From Legionella sheltonii (GTDB taxonomy: Bacteria; Pseudomonadota; Gammaproteobacteria; Legionellales; Legionellaceae): a DNA stretch of 58,421 bases. The notes below the pieces were generated by a model that was given only the letters and a program-made list of their open reading frames with translations, did no database searches and was not told the origin of the DNA. This document shows, one piece after another, positions 1-5,965 of this stretch (position 1 is its first letter; each line of letters begins with the position of its first letter). A program made the translations under genes and the position numbers. The DNA lies in NCBI RefSeq assembly GCF_026191355.1, contig NZ_JAPHOQ010000020.1:1-58421 (forward strand), in the 5' to 3' direction.

Positions 1-17
1 TCGTGAATTGCAGTCAT

Positions 18-144
18 TGTGAATTTAAGGTATCTTTTGTGGCGGCCGAAAACAGTAGTTTATGGCCATGTAAAAATCAAGGCTTTCGATCCTTATATTT
101 AAAGGGTTTTAGACGGACGAGTTTTCAGGGGTTTTTGGCCAGGT
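18..144. promoter_or_regulatory. Divergent tnpA/tnpR promoter region and probable res site (copy A)
   Basis: This 127-bp gap separates tnpA (leftward, ATG at 17-15) from tnpR (rightward, 145). In Tn3-type elements this space carries both promoters and the res site where TnpR resolves cointegrates. Short repeated GGCCG/GGCCA segments are visible, but I cannot place the three res subsites. The same region is present between the genes of copy B (50218-50344). Confidence 0.5.
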
Positions 145-720
145 ATGAAAGCAGGAATTTATGCCAGAGTTTCAACACATGATCAGCATACTTTAGATAT
201 GCAAATTGAAGCGATGAAAAAATATGCTAGAGCTCGTGATTGGCAAATTGAAATAGAAGTTGCTGAAATTGGATCAGGTGCAAAAGATTCTCGACCTCAA
301 CGTGAAGAACTTATCAACCAAGCAAAACGACGCCAGATCGATGTAATTATTGTTTGGAAGTTAGATCGCTGGGGTCGTTCAGTCAATGATCTTTTTCACA
401 CACTGAATGAATTAAACACTCTTGGTGTTGGTTTCATTTCATTAACTGAAGCCTTAGACTTAACCACCGCAACAGGCAGAGCTATGGCAGGTTTGTTAGC
501 AATTTTTGCTGAGTTTGAAAGAGAAATCCTTCGTGAACGGGTTAAAGCAGGTATTGCACACGCAAGAACTAAAGGGAAAAATCATGGAAGACCACCTACT
601 GCTAGTTTACTTTCTGAAAAAATTAAAGAGTTAGATCGCCAAGGAATGAGTAAATCGGAAATTGCTAGACAATTAAAAATAGGTAGGACATCTGTTAGAC
701 GAGCGCTCATGGTTAAGTGA
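145..720 (+). CDS. tnpR: Serine resolvase/invertase TnpR (copy A)
   Basis: The 191-aa protein is a small serine recombinase. The N-terminal motif YARVSTHDQ carries the nucleophile Ser10, KLDRWGRS lies in the catalytic domain, and the long E-helix region AIFAEFEREILRERVKAG is followed by a C-terminal helix-turn-helix (GMSKSEIARQLKIGRTSVRRAL). The length is normal for Tn3-family resolvases (about 185-200 aa). Its role is to resolve transposition cointegrates at res, just upstream. It is divergent from tnpA, and 56 bp separate it from the hydrolase downstream. The same protein is encoded by copy B at 49642-50217. Confidence 0.93.
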   Translation: MKAGIYARVSTHDQHTLDMQIEAMKKYARARDWQIEIEVAEIGSGAKDSRPQREELINQAKRRQIDVIIVWKLDRWGRSVNDLFHTLNELNTLGVGFISLTEALDLTTATGRAMAGLLAIFAEFEREILRERVKAGIAHARTKGKNHGRPPTASLLSEKIKELDRQGMSKSEIARQLKIGRTSVRRALMVK

Positions 721-776
721 AAAAATACACTGAAGTATTTTTATAGGATAATAATTAAGAATAAAAGGGAGAGAAT

Positions 777-1568
777 GTGGAAACAAATGAGCTATATATT
801 ACAATTCCTGATGGCAAAATATATGTGAAAAAATGGACTCCTGCAACCGTTACGGAAGAAACTCCCATTATTCTATTGCATGACTCATTAGGCTCTGTTG
901 ACTTATGGCGAAATTTTCCAAAAGAATTATCTGAAAATCTTTCTCAACCAGTTATTGCATATGATCGGTTAGGTTTTGGAAAATCAGATTCAAGAGAAAA
1001 ACTACCTTCTATAGAATTTATACATGAGGAAGCTTCCAAGTATTTTCCAATAATTAAAGAAAAGCTTAATATTCAAGAATACATACTTTTTGGACATAGC
1101 GTTGGTGGAGCAATGTCTATATGTATTGCAGCACTAGATCGATATTGTAAAGGAGTGATTACTGTTGCTGCACAGGCATTTGTAGAGGACAAAACGATAG
1201 ACGGAATAAAAAAAGCTAAAGAGTTTTTTGAATCACGTGGGCAATTACAAAAATTAGAAAAATGGCATGGAGAAAAAGCTTTATGGGTACTTCGTGCATG
1301 GACAGATATTTGGTTATCCTCCGAGTTTTCTTCTTGGAGTCTGCAAAACTGTATACAGCATGTTAAATGTCCGGTGTTGGCGATTCACGGTGAAGATGAT
1401 GAGTATGGTTCGATCGCTTTTCCTGAGTTTATTGCTAAAAATACAGGTGGAGTGGGTCAGTTATCAATAATTAAAAATTGCAAACATATGCCTCACAAGG
1501 AGCAATCGGAAAAAGTAATAAATCTTACAAAACACTTTATACAAAAGCATATCCTTTCTTCAAAATGA
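777..1568 (+). CDS. Alpha/beta hydrolase passenger gene (copy A)
   Basis: The 263-aa protein has an alpha/beta-hydrolase layout: HDSLG near residue 35 (oxyanion region), nucleophile elbow GHSVGG with Ser108, an acidic residue in HGEDDE around 207-208, and a catalytic-type histidine in NCKHMPHKE around 237. There is no signal peptide, so it is probably cytoplasmic. The start is GTG at 777, preceded by an AGGGAGAG ribosome site. The gene lies inside the transposon between tnpR and the end repeat, so it is a passenger gene. The substrate cannot be read from the sequence; esterases, haloperoxidases and C-C hydrolases share this fold. The same protein is encoded at 48794-49585. Confidence 0.85.
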   Translation: METNELYITIPDGKIYVKKWTPATVTEETPIILLHDSLGSVDLWRNFPKELSENLSQPVIAYDRLGFGKSDSREKLPSIEFIHEEASKYFPIIKEKLNIQEYILFGHSVGGAMSICIAALDRYCKGVITVAAQAFVEDKTIDGIKKAKEFFESRGQLQKLEKWHGEKALWVLRAWTDIWLSSEFSSWSLQNCIQHVKCPVLAIHGEDDEYGSIAFPEFIAKNTGGVGQLSIIKNCKHMPHKEQSEKVINLTKHFIQKHILSSK

Positions 1569-1641
1569 ACTTTAATTACAGACAACTGTCTGATAAAAAA
1601 TTACACATGACCCTTTTTTACCAGGATCCCGGCCGAGGGTC

Positions 1642-1950
1642 AATTACTTTTCTGGAAAAAAACCACAATATCATCATGTAAAAATATCTGAAATTAAAAC
1701 AGTAACTCAAGAAGAGCTATATATTAACATCAATCAGGTTCCTCATAAGAAAGACAGGCATCATATTCACGTAGCTTTTAGGGCATTACTTGAGCATATG
1801 GACTCCTTACTTGCATCAGGGGAATTGTCTGATAAAGCCAAAAAGGTATTTGCTGAGGAAGCAGAAAATGTTTTAATGACACACGGTCTTCTTGGCCAAG
1901 GATTAGAAAACAGGTGCAATTACTCTGATAATGCAATTGGTTTAAATTAG
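1642..1950 (+). pseudogene. 3' fragment of the cyclodipeptide-synthase-like gene
   Basis: This is the continuation of the gene at 54856-55391, cut by transposon copy A. Removing the element and one copy of the AATTA duplication joins TTGTAT-AATTA to CTTTTCTGG without a stop. The open frame then runs to TAG at 1948-1950 and gives a 279-aa protein. The tail encoded here begins YFSGKKPQYHHVKIS and includes FRALLEHMDSLLASGE. The fragment has no start or ribosome site of its own and is presumably not translated. Confidence 0.85.
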
Positions 1951-2278
1951 GTGACTGATAGAATAAAAATATATCTAATCGAATTAATGAATTATTAGGT
2001 CCTAACAAATAGAGAAACAATTAAAACCGTTATTATGGTATAAAAAAGCTGTCGAAACCTTTGGGTGGTAGTGATTTGATTCAGAAAGTTCGCATTCCAC
2101 CTAAAAAGACGAACTCCATCCTTTTTGCTGATTTTATGATTGCGTAACAATTTCTCATAAACGCCTTTAAGAACCTGTATTATCAGCGTAGACCCTTAAT
2201 TTATAAAAGACTAACGTTTAGCGAATAAAATTCGCTAAACTAGAGGGAAAGCGAATTTAACCTATTTGGGGATTACTC
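1951..2278. other. Intergenic region with a perfect inverted repeat
   Basis: There is no supported gene here. A minus-strand frame is open over part of it but has no start codon or recognisable motif. At 2217-2239 there is a perfect inverted repeat, TTTAGCGAA-TAAAA-TTCGCTAAA, followed at 2250-2258 by a further AGCGAATTT half. It sits 40 bp upstream of the tyrosine recombinase gene, so it could be the enzyme's recombination or operator site. That role is inferred from position only. Confidence 0.45.
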
Positions 2279-2806
2279 ATGCCGTATCAATTTGTACGAG
2301 AACCTTTGAGAGCTGAGGAAGCCGATCAATTATGTCAGGTCTGTGAAACTATGCTTGAAAAATTGATCATTTGGATTTTGATAGATACCGGTTTGCGTGT
2401 ATCTGAATTATGCTCACTGACATCGCAGGATATACTCTGGCAGCAAAAATCATTGCGCATCTCTGGGAAAGGTGGGCCTTATGGTAAGAAATCAAAAAAG
2501 CGCGTTGTTCCCATGTCTCATAGAGTACGTGCTTTATTGGAACACTACTATGCGATTAATGAGCGTTTTCCAGTAGGTGCTAGGCAAGTACAAAAAATCG
2601 TAAAGGATATTGCTAACAAAGCTAAAATTACCAAACCGGTAACTCCGCATATTTTACGACATACGTTTGCCACACTTGCATTGCAAAAAGGAATTTCATT
2701 GGCTTCCGTACAAAAAGCTTTGGGACATGATCGATTAGAAACAACCGCTATTTATTTAAATTTTACTGACGCTCATGTCATCGAGGAATTTAGTACCAAA
2801 TGGTAA
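2279..2806 (+). CDS. Tyrosine recombinase, catalytic domain only
   Basis: The 175-aa protein carries a full tyrosine-recombinase catalytic set: Arg40 (GLRVSEL), Lys64 (SGKGG), His124 and Arg127 (HILRHTFA), His150 (LGHDRLETT) and Tyr159. The roughly 100-residue N-terminal core-binding domain of Xer and phage integrases is absent. The start at 2279 follows a GGGG ribosome site, so the short form may be the genuine product. A role in dimer resolution or a past integration event is possible, and a perfect inverted repeat lies just upstream. It could also be a decayed integrase that kept its C-terminal half. Confidence 0.8.
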   Translation: MPYQFVREPLRAEEADQLCQVCETMLEKLIIWILIDTGLRVSELCSLTSQDILWQQKSLRISGKGGPYGKKSKKRVVPMSHRVRALLEHYYAINERFPVGARQVQKIVKDIANKAKITKPVTPHILRHTFATLALQKGISLASVQKALGHDRLETTAIYLNFTDAHVIEEFSTKW

Positions 2807-2945
2807 GCAAAATAATGTGGCTGATATCGGCAATTTAATTTGGCCGTTTACATTTTAAGTGAGAGGGTCTCCATATCACAAGGGGATGCTCTAGTTGTTA
2901 CGGCTCGCAATCATAAACCACTCGGCCCGCAAACAGAGCTCTAAT

Positions 2946-2974
2946 TTGACATTTTGTCGTTTATAAGCGACAAT
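2946..2974 (+). promoter_or_regulatory. Promoter and palindromic operator of toxin-antitoxin module 1
   Basis: A TTGACA -35 box lies at 2946-2951, and a GACAAT -10 box lies 17 bp further on at 2969-2974. A 20-bp near-palindrome, TTGTCG-TTTATAAG-CGACAA (2954-2973), fills the spacer, where an autorepressing HigA-type antitoxin would bind. The predicted transcription start falls at or beside the toxin ATG (2980), and no ribosome site precedes that ATG. The toxin may therefore be translated from a leaderless message. Confidence 0.6.
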
Positions 2975-2979
2975 TAACT

Positions 2980-3324
2980 ATGAGAGAAAATAAAAAGCGT
3001 ATTCTACGAAATTATCGAACCCAATCTGGAAAAATTCCTTTTTTAGATTGGCTTGAGTCTATTAGAGATCCTGTAGTTTGTCATCGGATCAGAAGACGTT
3101 TGGATAGAGTAGAACTAGGTAATTTTGGTGATTATAAAATACTAGACGAAGGTGTTTGTGAACTACGATTAGATTTTGGCCCTGGGTTTCGTATTTATTT
3201 TGCGGAGGAGGGCGATGTTATTGTAATTCTTTTATGTGGTGGCGACAAAAGTACTCAAGCGAATGATATTAAGACCGCCAAAAAATATTGGAAGGAATTA
3301 TTGGAGCGTAGCAGCCATGAATAG
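2980..3324 (+). CDS. RelE/HigB-type toxin (addiction module killer protein family)
   Basis: The 114-aa basic protein resembles the RelE/ParE-superfamily killer proteins found on plasmids and prophages: an N-terminal FLDWLESIRDP helix, then RIRRRLDRVELGNFGDYKIL, and the C-terminal strands ELRLDFGPGFRIYFA and IVILLCGGDKSTQ. The family acts as ribosome-dependent mRNA interferases. It comes first in a two-gene operon and overlaps the antitoxin start by 8 bp. Toxin-first order is typical of HigBA-type modules. The likely role here is plasmid maintenance. The exact subfamily is not proven. Confidence 0.85.
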   Translation: MRENKKRILRNYRTQSGKIPFLDWLESIRDPVVCHRIRRRLDRVELGNFGDYKILDEGVCELRLDFGPGFRIYFAEEGDVIVILLCGGDKSTQANDIKTAKKYWKELLERSSHE

Positions 3325-3649
3325 AGAGAAGTTATTAAACAATACTGAAGATTATCATGCTCAGTTTATAGAGTCATTAAAAAATCCTGCACAAGCTTAT
3401 GGATATTTGCAAGTTGCTATGGAGGAGTATCAAGAAGATAACGATGCGGAAGCTTTGTTTGTTGCTTTGCGTAATATAGCTGCTGCTCAAGGGGGGATGA
3501 CAGAGCTTTCTCGTAAAACCCACTTAAATCGTCAGAATCTATATAATATTTTATCTAAAAAAGGAAATCCTAGATTAGATACCTTTGGTTTAATACTTAA
3601 AGGGCTTGGTTTTAAGTTATCAATTGAGCAGGGCCATTCAGGATTATAA
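3317..3649 (+). CDS. HTH antitoxin of module 1 (HigA-like)
   Basis: The 110-aa protein pairs with the upstream toxin. Its C-terminal half contains a helix-turn-helix of the addiction-module antidote type (GGMTELSRKTHLNRQNLYNILSKKG would fall in two helices, residues about 62-86), followed by a conserved LDTFGLILKGLGFKL segment. The ATG at 3317 overlaps the toxin stop, which suggests translational coupling. A longer frame begins at 3236 but would run far into the toxin gene and is not favoured. It is expected to neutralise the toxin and repress the promoter at 2946-2974. Confidence 0.85.
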   Translation: MNREKLLNNTEDYHAQFIESLKNPAQAYGYLQVAMEEYQEDNDAEALFVALRNIAAAQGGMTELSRKTHLNRQNLYNILSKKGNPRLDTFGLILKGLGFKLSIEQGHSGL

Positions 3650-3728
3650 ATTAAAGGTCTAATAAATTTAACAATCAGATACAATGTATTGATTTTAAAA
3701 GTTTTTTCTCTTGGATTAATGCAGGTTC

Positions 3729-4010
3729 TTACGGTTGTGCTTGGTTTTTTAAAACCAGCAGCTTCTTCACCAAGCTGTTAATTAAGTACGTATTAACCTC
3801 CTGTGTCATTAAATCCTCTTGCTCAAGAAGACTGACTGAGTTAAATCGGGCAAAGCGTGTCCCGAATGGGGTTTTGACAGTGAGCACATAATCGCTCTTG
3901 CCATTTTTCCATCCAGCTTCTTTGAACGGAATATCTTTTTTTTCCAAGCAATGAACCAATTGGTCCAGGATGTTTTTAGCACCCTCATTAAATTTTTTTT
4001 GGGACATCAA
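3729..4010 (-). CDS. Small protein of unknown function, coupled to recX
   Basis: The 93-aa protein is not recognised. It is mixed alpha/beta by eye, with a central segment DYVLTVKTPFGTRFARFNSV and a Leu/Lys-rich C-terminus. It has no signal peptide or membrane segment. Its ATG overlaps the recX stop by 4 bp (ATGA), so the two are almost certainly translated from one message. That coupling is the only clue to function. Confidence 0.7.
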   Translation of the reverse strand: MMSQKKFNEGAKNILDQLVHCLEKKDIPFKEAGWKNGKSDYVLTVKTPFGTRFARFNSVSLLEQEDLMTQEVNTYLINSLVKKLLVLKNQAQP

Positions 4011-4465
4011 TACGCCTCTTCTACATTAAGTGCTGCAATAACCAATTTAATTGTGTCAAAAGAAAATCCACGGCCACTTAAGAAGCGCACTAAACTTGAT
4101 TTCAGATCTTCATTGCTTTTCTTGGGGGCACGATTTAGCTTTCTTTTGGCCTCATTAAGAGCTCGATTGTATTCATCATCGATTTCTTGAAGAACTATTG
4201 CGATTACCTCATCAGAAAACCCTTTTTGCCGCAATGTCTGCTGAATGAAGCGATTGCCTTTGTGACTGTATCGTTGAGCTAAGCTCTCCGCGAGACGGTT
4301 ATCGTTAAGTAAATGTAACTCTCGTAATCGTTTAATCGTCTCTTCAATGAGAGTATCTAGCTCAGGTTCATGTGCAAACTCTTTCTCAAGGCGTAGTTTT
4401 AACTCTTTTTCACTAGAGAAGCGATCAGCCATTAATTTAATTGCGGTAGAAAGCATCGTGTTCAT
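4007..4465 (-). CDS. recX: RecX-family regulatory protein
   Basis: The 152-aa protein has the RecX pattern of repeated three-helix units: AIKLMADRFSSEKELKLRLEK, then IKRLRELHLLNDNRLAESLAQRY, KGNRFIQQTLRQKGFSDEVI and a final RFLSGRGFSFDTIKLVI unit. Length matches the family (about 150-160 aa). RecX binds RecA filaments and limits recombination and SOS induction. A plasmid copy could damp the SOS response raised by incoming single-stranded DNA, as PsiB does on F, but that is inference. It is the first gene of a two-gene minus-strand unit. Confidence 0.82.
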   Translation of the reverse strand: MNTMLSTAIKLMADRFSSEKELKLRLEKEFAHEPELDTLIEETIKRLRELHLLNDNRLAESLAQRYSHKGNRFIQQTLRQKGFSDEVIAIVLQEIDDEYNRALNEAKRKLNRAPKKSNEDLKSSLVRFLSGRGFSFDTIKLVIAALNVEEAY

Positions 4466-4921
4466 TACATTAGAACCTCAATGAGTAAATAGAACAATTT
4501 TTCTCTCGAAATAAAAGTGAATACAAATAGTAACTCATTAGCATTGATGAGACTATGGTATTTAGCACAAATAGGTGCTCCCGGGGACTACATTAATTTT
4601 AATGTAGGTCATCACGAAATTTTCGTAGCCACTCCATAGATTATGGGGAGATCCCCATGCCCCCGTTTCGTATTATTTCCAGTGGGTAAAGGGCACCCAC
4701 CATAAATAATGCGATCCTAAATAAAGAATAAAGAGTAACTTTTACATGATGGATTTGTTATTATAAAAATACGGAACAGGCGTGGACGCCGATGACCGTG
4801 ACGTGATGAGGGGTGGCTTAGGCTGCCCTTATCTTTTTAGGATATCCAAAAATCACGTCTTTAAATATCCCGTGGAATGGGGCAGCGCCCCATTCAAAAA
4901 TAAGTACAAAAAAAATTCAAT
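4466..4921. other. 456-bp non-coding region rich in hairpins
   Basis: No gene is supported here. Several stems are visible: a near-perfect palindrome CTACATTAA-TT-TTAATGTAG at 4588-4607, ACGAAA-T-TTTCGT at 4614-4626, GTGGGT...ACCCAC at 4682-4700, and GAATGGGGC-AGC-GCCCCATTC at 4875-4895. None is followed by a clear U-run. The region separates the recX unit from the small genes beside the mobilisation locus. Structured RNA, replication or transfer signals are all possible. Confidence 0.5.
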
Positions 4922-5158
4922 TTATAAAGAAGATTGGTTTATTAATTGTAGGAAATAATTAAAGTGTTGATATTCTCTGCAATACAAATCGAGTTGTTTT
5001 TCACAGGTTGCTGTGACTATGCAGCGAACGTCTGGTATGAAATCAATCAGGGTCGAAATAATCACATGATCGGGCGCTGTTCTTTCAATCAGTAGTTTCA
5101 CTTGGTTATCTACTAAACGAATTATTTCTTTGTCATGGTCTGAAAGCGTGATAGACAT
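4922..5158 (-). CDS. Small protein of unknown function in the mobilisation region
   Basis: The 78-aa protein is not recognised. It begins MSITLSDHDKEIIRLVDNQV, an amphipathic helical start, and has two cysteines (CIVTATCEKQ). It is the last of three small minus-strand genes running away from oriT (5739 to 4922), with gaps of about 11 bp. It therefore probably belongs to the same transcript as the TraD-like mobilisation gene. Confidence 0.6.
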   Translation of the reverse strand: MSITLSDHDKEIIRLVDNQVKLLIERTAPDHVIISTLIDFIPDVRCIVTATCEKQLDLYCREYQHFNYFLQLINQSSL

Positions 5159-5169
5159 TATTAATTTAT

Positions 5170-5430
5170 TTAAAAGCGATTGTTGAATGAGTTAAAGCAG
5201 GAATTTGATGAGTGACTTCGACTGTAGTCATTATTCCAACTTGATGAACTCGTGCCCAAGGTATTACCTGAGGTATCAAAAGCACCTCTCATAGGAAGAC
5301 CCGTTGCCGGATTGATTCGGATATCGTTTTTTTTAGATGAGTTGAAACAAGAGGATTCATCATCGATTGGATCAATATTGTTATAAATCCATATAAAGGG
5401 TTTAAACAGCACTTTAATCCATTTCATCAT
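5170..5430 (-). CDS. Small Ser/Asn-rich protein of unknown function
   Basis: The 86-aa protein has a short hydrophobic N-terminal stretch (VLFKPFIWIYNNI), then a DIRINPATGLPM motif, and a Ser/Asn-rich disordered tail. The motif looks familiar from small plasmid and type IV secretion-associated proteins, but I cannot assign a function. It sits between the TraD-like gene and another small gene with about 12-bp gaps, so co-transcription with the mobilisation gene is likely. Confidence 0.6.
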   Translation of the reverse strand: MMKWIKVLFKPFIWIYNNIDPIDDESSCFNSSKKNDIRINPATGLPMRGAFDTSGNTLGTSSSSWNNDYSRSHSSNSCFNSFNNRF

Positions 5431-5442
5431 TAGTCCTTATGT

Positions 5443-5739
5443 TTATTGTGATTCTAATTCTTCTAATTTTGAACTTATTTGTTGTTCTTCCAGTGGTTCT
5501 AAATGAAATAATTCTCTATCGGCATTTCTTTTGATGTACTTATCTATTTGTTGGTAGAGTGATGACAAAGTTCCTTCCTGATTAGCCTTATCAATGAAAT
5601 AGGATCCAACGAGAATTTTACGGCGAGTATCACGTTTTCGTTCGCGTGATTTTTCAAGAGATTCTAATTTTTGGATTTGCGCTCGTAATTGCTCTTGTTT
5701 TTTCTTTAGGGCATCCAGCCGCGATTGTTTTTCGCTCAT
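5443..5739 (-). CDS. Ti-type TraD-like mobilisation (relaxosome accessory) protein
   Basis: The 98-aa protein starts with a charged coiled coil (residues about 5-38, heptad-like LDALKKKQEQLRAQIQKLES), followed by a RKRDTRRKILVGSYFI motif. That motif closely resembles the small TraD/mobilisation proteins of Ti-plasmid-type transfer systems. It is transcribed away from the TraA relaxase, with the candidate oriT between them. This matches the divergent arrangement around oriT in Ti plasmids. It probably helps the relaxase bind oriT. Confidence 0.72.
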   Translation of the reverse strand: MSEKQSRLDALKKKQEQLRAQIQKLESLEKSRERKRDTRRKILVGSYFIDKANQEGTLSSLYQQIDKYIKRNADRELFHLEPLEEQQISSKLEELESQ

Positions 5740-5965
5740 AGTATTTTTAATTATTATTAATCCATAGATAAGATTCTACGAGATTTATTAGGAATTTCAA
5801 GAGAATATAAAAAATAAAAAAATACATTGGAGCGAAGCGACCTTAAAAGCCGCACTGGCAAGTGAAGTGCGCGCTTATACGTTGCTTTGCAACGTGCGCT
5901 TTGATATCCTGATACTACAAAGTAGATAAACCCTTCATTTAAAATTTCATTATTGGTATAAGGAC
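5740..5965. other. oriT: Candidate origin of transfer (oriT)
   Basis: The gap between the divergent TraD-like and TraA genes contains an inverted repeat CGCACT...AGTGCG (5851-5856 and 5866-5871). Immediately after it come GAAGTGCG|CGCTTATAC and a stem CGTTGC-TTT-GCAACG (5880-5894). An inverted repeat followed by AAGTGCG|C resembles the nick region of IncQ (RSF1010)-type oriTs, and TTATACGTTGC resembles the Ti-type nick region. The proposed nick is after position 5871. Position, symmetry and motif all agree with a MOBQ relaxase, but cleavage is not shown. Confidence 0.68.

Larger units (their letters stand above)
1..1641 (+). mobile_element. Tn3-family transposon copy A, part after the circular junction
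   Basis: This is the second part of a 4,671-bp element whose first part is 55392-58421. It holds the first 17 bases of tnpA (1-17, minus strand), a divergent intergenic region, tnpR and an alpha/beta hydrolase passenger. It ends in a 37-bp inverted repeat at 1605-1641, which matches the other end (55392-55428) with one mismatch. A 5-bp target duplication, AATTA, is seen at 55387-55391 and again at 1642-1646, as expected for the Tn3 family. Copy B at 48721-53391 has the same length and gene order. Confidence 0.93.

Noticed and set aside
2020..2200. A start-less minus-strand open frame that could be a gene remnant
   Set aside because: It is short, has no start codon or recognisable motif, and could be chance in AT-rich DNA.
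4875..4895. Rho-independent terminator
   Set aside because: The hairpin is strong, but neither strand has a U-run after it in the direction of a neighbouring gene.
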